NCBI GenBank assembly: GCA_023248365.1 | Contig: JAHFER010000014.1 | Span: 1 to 13,863, forward strand | DNA: 13,863 nt | Source: Nitrospirota bacterium | GTDB lineage: Bacteria; Nitrospirota; 9FT-COMBO-42-15; HDB-SIOI813 | Reading direction: 5' to 3' | Part shown: in pieces, positions 1 through 5,609 of the stretch | How the letters are laid out: every line of letters begins with the position of its first letter | Position numbering within the stretch: the first letter of the stretch is position 1 | Position numbers and translations under genes: made by a program | Notes under the pieces: model-generated | Seen by the model: only the letters and a program-made list of their open reading frames with translations | The model's database searches: none | Told to the model about the DNA's origin: nothing

Positions 1-515
1 TGTATTGAGCAGTACTCTAATTGCAAGCGAACGTTTTCTACCAGCGCCTTGTCAGCGTTAACAGTAGCCATAAGGGCAGCGGCGTTAGTACGAACCTGGT
101 CATTCTGTTCCTGGGATACATAACCCTTTTTAACAAGTTCTGCATAACGGCGTACCTCGTTGCCGGCATTATTCATTTGTACAGTGTCCCGTGCAAGACT
201 AGCCTCTGCCTGATGCAGAGCGGTTTCATAAGGACGTTTATCTATAGTGAAAAGGAGAGCCCCCTTGTTAACGTCCTGTCCCTCTTTGAAAGAGACCTGT
301 GAAAGTTCCCCTCCCACCTGAGCCTTGATTCCTACAGTAGAGTAGGCTTCAACATTTCCTATGGCATTAATTTGTAAAGGAACATTCTTTTGAATTACAG
401 TAGCCGCTGTTACAGGTACGGACTGTTTCACTACCGGCTTCTCTGATTTTCCACCTGAACAGGAGGGCAATACTATGGATAATAAGGCAAATAATAATAT
501 TGAAATAAATGTCAT
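1..515 (-). CDS. RND efflux periplasmic adaptor (HlyD/AcrA/MdtA family), lipoprotein, N-terminal part only
   Basis: The frame enters from the left edge, so only the first 171 codons are present. It starts MTFISILLFALLSIVLPSCS: a hydrophobic signal with the lipobox LPSC, so Cys19 should be lipidated and the protein anchored in the inner membrane facing the periplasm. Next comes the typical beta-barrel/lipoyl region (residues about 35-95, including QINAIGNVEAYSTVGIKAQV and then FKEGQDVNKGALLF) and the start of the alpha-helical hairpin (YETALHQAEASLARD, later RRYAELVKKGYVS). Family members link an RND pump to an outer-membrane channel. The ATG overlaps the stop of the upstream tetR gene by ATGA. 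An AAGGGG Shine-Dalgarno lies 8 bases before it, inside tetR, so translation is probably coupled. The pump gene would be expected just outside the window. Substrate cannot be told from sequence. Confidence 0.9.
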   Translation of the reverse strand, partial: MTFISILLFALLSIVLPSCSGGKSEKPVVKQSVPVTAATVIQKNVPLQINAIGNVEAYSTVGIKAQVGGELSQVSFKEGQDVNKGALLFTIDKRPYETALHQAEASLARDTVQMNNAGNEVRRYAELVKKGYVSQEQNDQVRTNAAALMATVNADKALVENVRLQLEYCSI

Positions 516-1093
516 TTTTGTTTCCCCTTCAACAACCCATTGAGTATGAGGTTACTGCACTCCTCAGGAGAAAAAAGTGCATCCGGTTCTACGATAAGTG
601 AAAGGATGAACCCCCTTAGTACACAGAAGATAATTTTTGAAGTCTCTTTTACATTGCATCCACTGAATTCACCTGATGTTATTCCTTGTTGAATAATACC
701 TTCAATAATATTCTTCTGATCCCTGAAAAATTTCCTCTTTATATCCATCCCAAAGGCAAATTTATGCTCCCTTCCCTGAATGAGTATAAGCTCCCTGTTT
801 TTCCTGGCAGTATTAATGTAGTGTGATATAAATAGACTTAATGCTTCTGAGGAGCTGCCGGCCTCATTGCGGGCATTGGTCACCTTCCTGGTTAATTCAT
901 CATATGCTTCTTTTATAAGGGTAAGGTAGAGGTCTTCTTTGTTGGCAAAATAGAGGTAAAGTCCTCCAACGCTGATGGAGGCGGTACTGGCAATCATCCT
1001 CATGCTTGTGCCCTTATAGCCATTTTCTGAAAAAACCTTAATGGCAGCATTTATGATCTTGCTCTTTGACTCTGTAGCTGAACGTTTGTTCAT
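512..1093 (-). CDS. TetR/AcrR-family transcriptional repressor
   Basis: The 193-residue product has the usual TetR size. Residues about 10-57 form the N-terminal helix-turn-helix (IINAAIKVFSENGYKGTSMR, then IASTASISVGGLYLYFANKEDLY), with the conserved G-x-Y-x-YF-x-KEDL signature. The remaining helical part is the ligand and dimer domain and is family-variable. The gene is first in an operon with the RND adaptor and overlaps it by 4 bases, the common layout of a repressor that controls both itself and an efflux pump. The ATG at 1093 fits the family N-terminus. There is no Shine-Dalgarno before it, and the predicted transcript leader is only about 8 bases, so start efficiency may be low or leaderless-like. 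The inducer is unknown. Confidence 0.93.
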   Translation of the reverse strand: MNKRSATESKSKIINAAIKVFSENGYKGTSMRMIASTASISVGGLYLYFANKEDLYLTLIKEAYDELTRKVTNARNEAGSSSEALSLFISHYINTARKNRELILIQGREHKFAFGMDIKRKFFRDQKNIIEGIIQQGITSGEFSGCNVKETSKIIFCVLRGFILSLIVEPDALFSPEECSNLILNGLLKGKQK

Positions 1094-1108
1094 GTGAACT
1101 ATTGTTCA
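1079..1108. promoter_or_regulatory. Double TetR-type operator, two copies of TGAAC-N4-GTTCA
   Basis: Two perfect inverted repeats of the same form lie 16 bp apart: TGAAC-GTTT-GTTCA at 1079-1092 and TGAAC-TATT-GTTCA at 1095-1108. Two bases separate them, so the inner half-sites also form GTTCA-TG-TGAAC. The first copy overlaps the tetR start codon (1091-1093). The second touches the -10 box and covers the expected transcription start. The position is what an autorepressor needs. Binding by the adjacent TetR protein is inferred from position and symmetry. Confidence 0.75.
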
Positions 1109-1136
1109 TCTTAAAGCGTTAAATTCTGCATGTCAA
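1108..1136 (-). promoter_or_regulatory. Sigma70-type promoter of the tetR-efflux operon
   Basis: Read on the minus strand there is a perfect -35 box TTGACA (1136-1131), a 17-bp spacer, and a -10 box TAAGAT (1113-1108, 4 of 6 matches). Transcription should start near 1101, within the second operator, leaving about 8 bases before the ATG. Confidence 0.75.
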
Positions 1137-1418
1137 TACAAATCTTCATTTTTATCGAAACTTGTGTAAATATCATAGTCTCCATTTTATCTTTCATCGG
1201 AACATCCCATATTAAATTATCACTTTAATATTGCATATTGAATAATTGGGACGGCGCTATATATCATTGTTAGCTAAATCGTGCCGGCGCTAAAGAGTTG
1301 CGTGATTGAGAGCCATGTATCAATTTCATATAATTTTAATGGAATTGATACTTCCTTGACTTTGCTATTTGCGAGCGTTAACTTTGTATACGGATGTTAC
1401 AGGAAGGGGGTGAGTAAG
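1137..1418. other. Intergenic region between divergent tetR and ybaK-like genes
   Basis: About 280 bp of AT-rich sequence with no credible gene on either strand. It must hold the promoter of the plus-strand deacylase gene. The best candidate is TTGACT at 1356-1361 with TAACTT 17 bp downstream, a weak match. A 9-bp inverted repeat lies just before it (listed separately). The deacylase frame stays open upstream to a GTG at 1281, but that extension has no Shine-Dalgarno and no family similarity. Confidence 0.5.
1317..1351. repeat. 9-bp perfect inverted repeat before the ybaK-like gene
   Basis: GTATCAATT at 1317-1325 is exactly complementary to AATTGATAC at 1343-1351, with a 17-base AT-rich spacer; a U-G pair could extend the stem inward. 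It ends 4 bp before the TTGACT candidate -35 box. It could be an operator or, if transcription starts further upstream, a leader hairpin. No regulator is implicated. Confidence 0.4.
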
Positions 1419-1892
1419 ATGGCAATGCTTGAGAGATTAGAGAATGTCTTAAAAACTAATAAGGTATCTTATAAAATGTTTCAGCATCCGGAGGCTTTTA
1501 CTGCACAGGAGATTGCAGCTTCCCTGCACATTCCGGGTAAAGAGCTTGCTAAAGTTGTTATGGTGAAGGCTAATGGCAGGTTTATCATGGCTGTATTACC
1601 AGCAAGCTGGAGGGTGGATCTCAGAAGGCTCAAAGAGGTTGTAGGTGAAAAAGATTTGAGGCTGGCATCCGAGGAGGAATTCAGGTTGCTGTTTCCTGAT
1701 TGTGAGGCAGGGGCTGAACCGCCGATGGGTAACTTGTACAACATGGATACGTTTGTGGATGAATCACTTGCTGAAGATGAAAATATCTTCTTTAATGCAG
1801 GAAATCATTACGAGACCGTTAAGATGTCTTACAGGGATTATGCCCGTATTGTAATGCCTGAAGTGGGAGAGTTTGCAATACATCTTCATTAG
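1419..1892 (+). CDS. YbaK/EbsC-family aminoacyl-tRNA deacylase
   Basis: The 157-residue product is the normal length for a stand-alone YbaK/ProX-type editing domain, which hydrolyses mischarged aminoacyl-tRNAs in trans in the cytoplasm. Visible family marks are the N-terminal FQHPEAFTAQEIA, the strand-helix segment with GKELAKVVMVKANG (about 39-52), the motif EPPMGNLYNM near residue 100, and the C-terminal FFNAGNHYETVKMSYRDYAR. The start at 1419 is chosen because AGGAAGGGGG (1401-1410) sits 8 bases upstream. The in-frame GTG at 1410 would lie within that Shine-Dalgarno. The GTG at 1281 adds 46 residues without similarity to the family. The gene is monocistronic and divergent from tetR. The amino acid it edits (Cys-, Ala- or Ser-tRNA type) cannot be assigned. 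Confidence 0.88.
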   Translation: MAMLERLENVLKTNKVSYKMFQHPEAFTAQEIAASLHIPGKELAKVVMVKANGRFIMAVLPASWRVDLRRLKEVVGEKDLRLASEEEFRLLFPDCEAGAEPPMGNLYNMDTFVDESLAEDENIFFNAGNHYETVKMSYRDYARIVMPEVGEFAIHLH

Positions 1893-1898
1893 TTCTCC

Positions 1899-2036
1899 TT
1901 AGATTCCTTTTGATTTGTAGCCATGAATTATGCTTGATATATTTATGGCCTGTTCGCTTTCAGCTATTATTACCTCAGTGCCCTCCTTAAAAAAGTCCTT
2001 TAATTGTATTACATATGTGATATAATTTCTCAACAT
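1899..2036 (-). CDS. Possible small ORF (45 aa) or degraded gene tail, unknown function
   Basis: On the minus strand an ATG at 2036 opens 45 codons ending in TAA at 1899. The C-terminal half (FFKEGTEVIIAESEQAINIS, then SIIHGYKSKGI) has a globular beta-alpha look unlike random AT-rich translation. It faintly recalls the last strand-helix-strand of TusA/YedF-like sulfur carriers, but the CPxP motif expected at the N-terminus of those is absent. There is no Shine-Dalgarno before the ATG, and the frame continues upstream as low-complexity Lys/Asn/Ile codons, which suggests a truncated remnant as much as a living gene. It converges with the deacylase gene, 6 bp from its stop. Confidence 0.25.
   Translation of the reverse strand: MLRNYITYVIQLKDFFKEGTEVIIAESEQAINISSIIHGYKSKGI
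2018..2026 (+). promoter_or_regulatory. Extended -10 promoter of the hydrolase-lipoprotein-methyltransferase operon
   Basis: TGA-TATAAT is a perfect extended -10 element (TGn followed by TATAAT at 2021-2026). The -35 region is poor, as extended -10 promoters allow. Transcription would start near 2033, giving a leader of about 90 bases before the hydrolase ATG. Confidence 0.55.
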
Positions 2037-2040
2037 CGTT

Positions 2041-2063
2041 AAAGTAGAATTTAATTTTACTTT
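2041..2063. repeat. 23-bp near-perfect palindrome in the hydrolase leader
   Basis: AAAGTAGAATT (2041-2051) and AATTTTACTTT (2053-2063) are complementary around T2052 with one G-T pair. It lies about 8 bp downstream of the predicted transcription start, a position suited to an operator. It could equally be chance in AT-rich DNA. Confidence 0.35.
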
Positions 2064-2077
2064 TAATATTTTATTTT

Positions 2078-2099
2078 ACTCTGTGTACCCTGTGGTTAT
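2078..2099. repeat. Half-copy of the CTCTGTG-type repeat before the hydrolase gene
   Basis: The stretch reads ACTCTGTGTACCCTGTGG followed by TTAT. It resembles one arm (CCTCTGTG units then TTAT) of the larger inverted repeat at 2953-3062. The two copies flank the hydrolase gene, and each lies near a start codon. Confidence 0.45.
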
Positions 2100-2123
2100 C
2101 TTTTGGAAGGAGAAAAGTATTAT

Positions 2124-2945
2124 ATGCTCAAAGAAACCCGTTATAAGGATTTCACTGTAAGTTACCGTGATTCAGGTAAGGGGGAACCTCTTGTTCTTAT
2201 ACATGGATTTTGTGAGTCAATGGAGATATGGGATCAATTTATTATTGAACTTTCACACAAATACCGTGTAATTACCCCTGACCTGTTAGGCAATGGAAAA
2301 ACTGGTGACCCGCTTCAAATTGCCAATGTTGATGATTATGTGAATACCATGGAGATGCAGGCGGAGTGTATTAATGAGGTATTAAAGGCATGCAACGTAG
2401 AAAGGTGTACTATAGTCGGCCATTCTATGGGAGGTTATACTGCGCTTGCCTTAGCTGAGTTATTTCCTGAAAAGGTAAAGGGACTCTGCCTGTTTCACTC
2501 TTCTGCTGCGGCAGATACGGATGATAAGAAGCTTGACCGTAACAGGGCCATCGAGGTTGTAAATAAAGATAAGAATGCCTTCCTCGAAGGGATGATTCCT
2601 AAGATGGTTGCTTCTTCAAATTTGGAGAAGATGAAGGAAGAGGTTAATAAAGTCCTGAAAATAGCAAAGAATATATCAAAAGAGGGGTTGATAGCAGCGC
2701 TTGCCGGAATGCGGGATAGAAAAGACCGCCGGCACGTTCTTGATAGTGTTGATTGTCCTGTCCTTTTTATCATTGGGAAAGATGACCTGATGATTCCTGT
2801 TGATAAAATGCCTGATCAGATACTAAGACCAAAACACTCAGAGGTTTTAATTTTAAGTGGGGTAGGGCATATGGGGTTTTATGAGGCGAAACAGGAGACA
2901 CTGTTTGCGATAGAAAAGTTCAAGCAAGAAACTGACACTATTTAA
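2124..2945 (+). CDS. Alpha/beta-hydrolase fold protein
   Basis: This 273-residue cytoplasmic protein has a full alpha/beta-hydrolase layout: oxyanion-hole HGF at 27-29, nucleophile elbow GHSMGG with Ser101, acid GKDD (Asp220 or 221) and catalytic His249 in GVGHMGFYE. A helical cap lies between about 130 and 205. Such enzymes cleave esters, lactones or C-C bonds; MhpC-like, esterase and haloperoxidase-like members cannot be separated by eye. There is no signal peptide. The start at 2124 has GGAAGGAG 11 bases upstream; the in-frame TTG at 2103 lies before that Shine-Dalgarno and is rejected. It is first in an operon: the next frame's ATG follows its TAA directly. The context gives no substrate. 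Confidence 0.9.
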   Translation: MLKETRYKDFTVSYRDSGKGEPLVLIHGFCESMEIWDQFIIELSHKYRVITPDLLGNGKTGDPLQIANVDDYVNTMEMQAECINEVLKACNVERCTIVGHSMGGYTALALAELFPEKVKGLCLFHSSAAADTDDKKLDRNRAIEVVNKDKNAFLEGMIPKMVASSNLEKMKEEVNKVLKIAKNISKEGLIAALAGMRDRKDRRHVLDSVDCPVLFIIGKDDLMIPVDKMPDQILRPKHSEVLILSGVGHMGFYEAKQETLFAIEKFKQETDTI

Positions 2946-4595
2946 ATGCAAAATAAAACACAGAGACACAGAGACACAGAGAACGCTATTTCCTTTGATA
3001 AAAAAGTAAAAAGGGGTTATTTGTATTATAACCTCTGTGCCTCTGTGCCTCTGTGTTTATATAATGTACTTGTAATAGTTGCGCTATCCATTATTATCGC
3101 CGGTTGTACAGGGAAAGAAGGCGCTAAGGGGTTAATTACCGTATCTCCTGAATCAACTGTAATGACTTTAAATGCCAGCTTGCAATTTTCTGTTACTCCT
3201 GCAGGGACATCTGTAACATGGGGTGTAAAAGGAGACTCTGAAAAACTATTGGGGGGTATTGATTCTTCCGGTCTTTATAAAGCGCCTTCAGATCCTGCTA
3301 CTTCTCCTGAAAAGGTAATTATAAGCGCAATAGATTCTTCAGGCTCTAAAGGGACTGCAACCGCTTTTCTTACGACTTTTAATGCCAACAAACGAATTTC
3401 CAAAAATTATGCAGAAGGTGCAGGAAGGTCTGCTACATATTCACCAGGACAGAAGAGCATAGCTGTATTTAAAAAAGATGGAAGCGGCGATGTTAATATT
3501 TATATGGTATGGGCTGACAATTCTCCTGGTGTTTCACAGATATGGTTTTCAAAAAGCGCTGATAATGGCGCAACTTTTTCAGAGCCGGTAAAGGTAAATG
3601 AATCTCCGTCCGGCAAACAGATTTCCCCTTCAATCGCTGTAGATAACAGTGGCAAGGCATTTGTTGTGTGGGAGGATTACAGGGACAGTGATACCAATAT
3701 ATTAATGAGCTTCTATAACGGCGCTGCTTTCGGTCCAATACTAAATGTTAATACTGCTTTTTTCGGTTCTATTGACAGGGAGTCGTCTCCATCCATTGCT
3801 TTAAGTGACTCAGGAGACATTTGTGTTGTATGGGAACACCGGAGTTCATCCAGTGACCTCTATCCTGATATAAATTTTTCCAAAAGTACGGATCAGGGGC
3901 AGACATTTTCAACACCGGCTGTAGTTACATATAGTGGAAGACGTCCATCAATAGTCGTGGATACTTCCGGTATAGCTTACGTTGTATGGGAAGACCTTAC
4001 TGGATTTCCCTCTACATCTTCACCCACTCACATAATGGTCAGCAAGATAAAGATAGCAGACACAACAGTTGGACAAACCATTCAGGTTGATTCTCTTCCA
4101 GGCTCTTTTGACCAGGCAAGGTTTCCATCTCTCTCTGTAGCTCCTGATGGAAAGAAGGCATATGTTGTATGGCAGAGGGCAGAAATAACTTCTCCTGGCT
4201 TTGAAAAAGAGATTACATCATCTTATGACGTTGACATTGCAGTTGTTGATGTAACTAATTATACTGTTACCCAAACCCTTTCTATCCCTGCTAGCAAAAA
4301 TGTGGGATTCTTTGGCGGTCCGGCATATCCCTCCATTGCATCTGATAATAATTATGTATATATTGTCTGGGATGACGAGAGGAACGGGACAAAAGATATA
4401 TATTTTACCAGGAGCATAGATGGCAAAACCTTTACAACAACAAACCGCATTGTAAACGATGATCTGGGAACATGGCATGAAAAGCCTGCGATTGCAGTGT
4501 CAGATGGAAAGGCATATGTTATATGGACAGACTACAGGAATACATCGTTGGTGACAACTGTAAGTCCGAGTGATGTGTTTTTTGCAAGAGAATGA
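2946..4595 (+). CDS. Exported lipoprotein with Ig-like domain and seven-repeat sialidase/BNR-like propeller
   Basis: From the ATG at 2946 the product is 549 residues. A hydrophobic segment (about 38-53) ends in the lipobox IAGC with Cys54, so the mature protein is a lipoprotein. Residues about 62-145 look like an Ig-like domain (SPESTVMTLNASLQFSV). The rest carries seven VVWxD-type strands near residues 187, 240, 294, 346, 407, 473 and 525, with Asp-box motifs S-x-D-x-G-x-T-F at 204, 314 and a variant at 490: a beta-propeller as in sialidase/BNR proteins. Enzyme activity is not assured. The start is uncertain. The first 38 codons lie in an inverted repeat, and in-frame TTG at 3021 (AAGGGG 4 bases upstream) or GTG at 3045 would give a more normal signal peptide. 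The preferred ATG has no Shine-Dalgarno and follows the hydrolase stop directly. Confidence 0.85.
   Translation: MQNKTQRHRDTENAISFDKKVKRGYLYYNLCASVPLCLYNVLVIVALSIIIAGCTGKEGAKGLITVSPESTVMTLNASLQFSVTPAGTSVTWGVKGDSEKLLGGIDSSGLYKAPSDPATSPEKVIISAIDSSGSKGTATAFLTTFNANKRISKNYAEGAGRSATYSPGQKSIAVFKKDGSGDVNIYMVWADNSPGVSQIWFSKSADNGATFSEPVKVNESPSGKQISPSIAVDNSGKAFVVWEDYRDSDTNILMSFYNGAAFGPILNVNTAFFGSIDRESSPSIALSDSGDICVVWEHRSSSSDLYPDINFSKSTDQGQTFSTPAVVTYSGRRPSIVVDTSGIAYVVWEDLTGFPSTSSPTHIMVSKIKIADTTVGQTIQVDSLPGSFDQARFPSLSVAPDGKKAYVVWQRAEITSPGFEKEITSSYDVDIAVVDVTNYTVTQTLSIPASKNVGFFGGPAYPSIASDNNYVYIVWDDERNGTKDIYFTRSIDGKTFTTTNRIVNDDLGTWHEKPAIAVSDGKAYVIWTDYRNTSLVTTVSPSDVFFARE
2953..3062. repeat. Inverted repeat of triple 8-bp units (CACAGAGA x3 / CCTCTGTG x3)
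   Basis: The left arm has CACAGAGA three times in tandem (2959-2982) preceded by ATAAAA. The right arm has CCTCTGTG three times (3032-3055) followed by TTTATAT. The arms pair over about 28 bp with a 49-base loop. The mismatches are A-C on the plus strand but G-U on the minus-strand transcript, so the minus RNA would form an unbroken hairpin. From memory, similar CACAGAGA/CTCTGTG palindromes are dispersed in many environmental genomes, where they yield spurious HRDTE-like peptides; copy number here cannot be checked. It is translated as the N-terminus of the lipoprotein frame. Confidence 0.8.
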
Positions 4596-4611
4596 TAAGG
4601 AGGGAAATTAA

Positions 4612-5478
4612 ATGTCAGCAGTAGATCCAAAACAGTACATCGAGAAACAGAAACAGGACTGGAACAGGGTTGCGCCGGCGTGGGAGAAATGGGATCAGCA
4701 CCTTGACCATAATATGTCATTTATCAGTTACAGATTGATAGGGGACTTACGGCTTCGGACAGGACAGGATGTGCTTGATCTTGGCTGTGGAACCGGTAAT
4801 CCTTCAATCCTTATCTCCCGTATTGTAGGGGACAAGGGGTCAGTTGTGGGGCTTGATTTATCTGAAGGTATGCTTGCGGTTGCAAGAAGGAAGGCAGATG
4901 AACTTGGACTTTCAAATGTAAGGTTTATGGCAGAGGATGTGTCAACTCTACCCTTTGAAGAGGATTCCTTTGATGCGGTTATCAGCAGGTTCTGCCTCAT
5001 GTTTTTGCCTGACATTCCCTCCACTGTGAAAGAGATTACCAGGGTGCTGAGGCCTGGTGGATATGTAGCAGCAGCAGTATGGTCTACAGCAGACAAAAAT
5101 CCCTTTGTGAGGATAGCAATGGAAGCGCTTAAAAGATTTATTGATGTGCCTTCGCCACTTCCCGGCCACCCGGGTGTATTTCGTCTATCCAAACCCGGAG
5201 ATCTTATGAATGTTATGAAAGAGACAGGCCTGGCTGAGGTTGCAGATGAAGAGATAACCGGTGAATCACAATTTGAGTCAGCAGATGAGTACCTGCTTAA
5301 TATTAAAGACATGGCAGCGCCACTTCAACCTTTGTTTGCAAAGTTATCTGCAGGCCAGAGAGAGGAAGTTGACGCGCTGATAAAGGAAACTGTTAACCGG
5401 TATAAGTCAGGTAATAAGATAGTCCTGCCGATGGCCTTCAGGGTAGTGGTTTCACGTAAACCCCACCCCTTGACTTAG
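4612..5478 (+). CDS. Class I SAM-dependent methyltransferase (UbiE/Methyltransf_11-like)
   Basis: The 288-residue product contains the Rossmann methyltransferase motifs in order: motif I VLDLGCGTGNP (54-64), the acidic end of strand 2 GLDLSEGML (80-88), a motif II-like AEDVSTLPFEEDSFD (107-121) and the post-motif LRPGGYVAAAVWS (146-158). This places it among small-molecule methyltransferases of the UbiE/ubiquinone-menaquinone style, but the C-terminal half is variable and the substrate is unknown. AAGGAGG (4597-4603) stands 8 bases before the ATG, and only 16 bases separate it from the lipoprotein stop. It is thus the third gene of the hydrolase operon. It is followed by the palindromic repeat at 5522. 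Confidence 0.9.
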   Translation: MSAVDPKQYIEKQKQDWNRVAPAWEKWDQHLDHNMSFISYRLIGDLRLRTGQDVLDLGCGTGNPSILISRIVGDKGSVVGLDLSEGMLAVARRKADELGLSNVRFMAEDVSTLPFEEDSFDAVISRFCLMFLPDIPSTVKEITRVLRPGGYVAAAVWSTADKNPFVRIAMEALKRFIDVPSPLPGHPGVFRLSKPGDLMNVMKETGLAEVADEEITGESQFESADEYLLNIKDMAAPLQPLFAKLSAGQREEVDALIKETVNRYKSGNKIVLPMAFRVVVSRKPHPLT

Positions 5479-5521
5479 GTATTTGGGAGTGTTTAATAAT
5501 TAGGAGGTTCTTGCAAAAGTC

Positions 5522-5599
5522 GTCATTCCCGTGAAAACGGGAATCCAGAGATTTTGCAACATATTGAAAAGACTGGATTCCCACTTTCGTGGGAATGAC
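5522..5599. repeat. Palindromic ATTCCC...GGGAAT repeat, two hairpins in inverted arrangement
   Basis: Two 27-bp arms face each other. The left (5522-5548) starts GTCATTCCCGTGAAAACGGG and ends AATCCAG. The right (5573-5599) is its inverse, with the inner stem changed to CAC/GTG. Each arm contains its own ATTCCC-N8-GGGAAT hairpin, and both partners of the inner stem changed together, so pairing is kept. The core matches the dRS3 form known from Neisseria and widespread repeats in other genomes. TTGCAAAA (5511-5518) and TTTTGCAA (5552-5559) are also inverted. It lies between convergent genes, 11 bp past the kinase stop, and may end transcription both ways. The 131-bp gap otherwise holds nothing I recognise. 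Confidence 0.8.
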
Positions 5600-5609
5600 A
5601 AGAATGCTA

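Noticed and set aside
1281..1418. 46-codon N-terminal extension of the YbaK-like gene from a GTG
   Set aside because: No Shine-Dalgarno, no similarity to the family, and a strong AGGAAGGGGG lies 8 bases before the ATG at 1419.
4728..5312. Long open frame (194 codons) on the minus strand inside the methyltransferase gene
   Set aside because: It is antisense to a gene with clear SAM-binding motifs, has a Ser-rich translation with no family pattern, and lacks a ribosome binding site.
5479..5609. Repeat pair at 5522-5599 considered as a two-unit CRISPR array
   Set aside because: The two arms are inverted, not direct, each is itself a hairpin, and no further units or cas genes are present.
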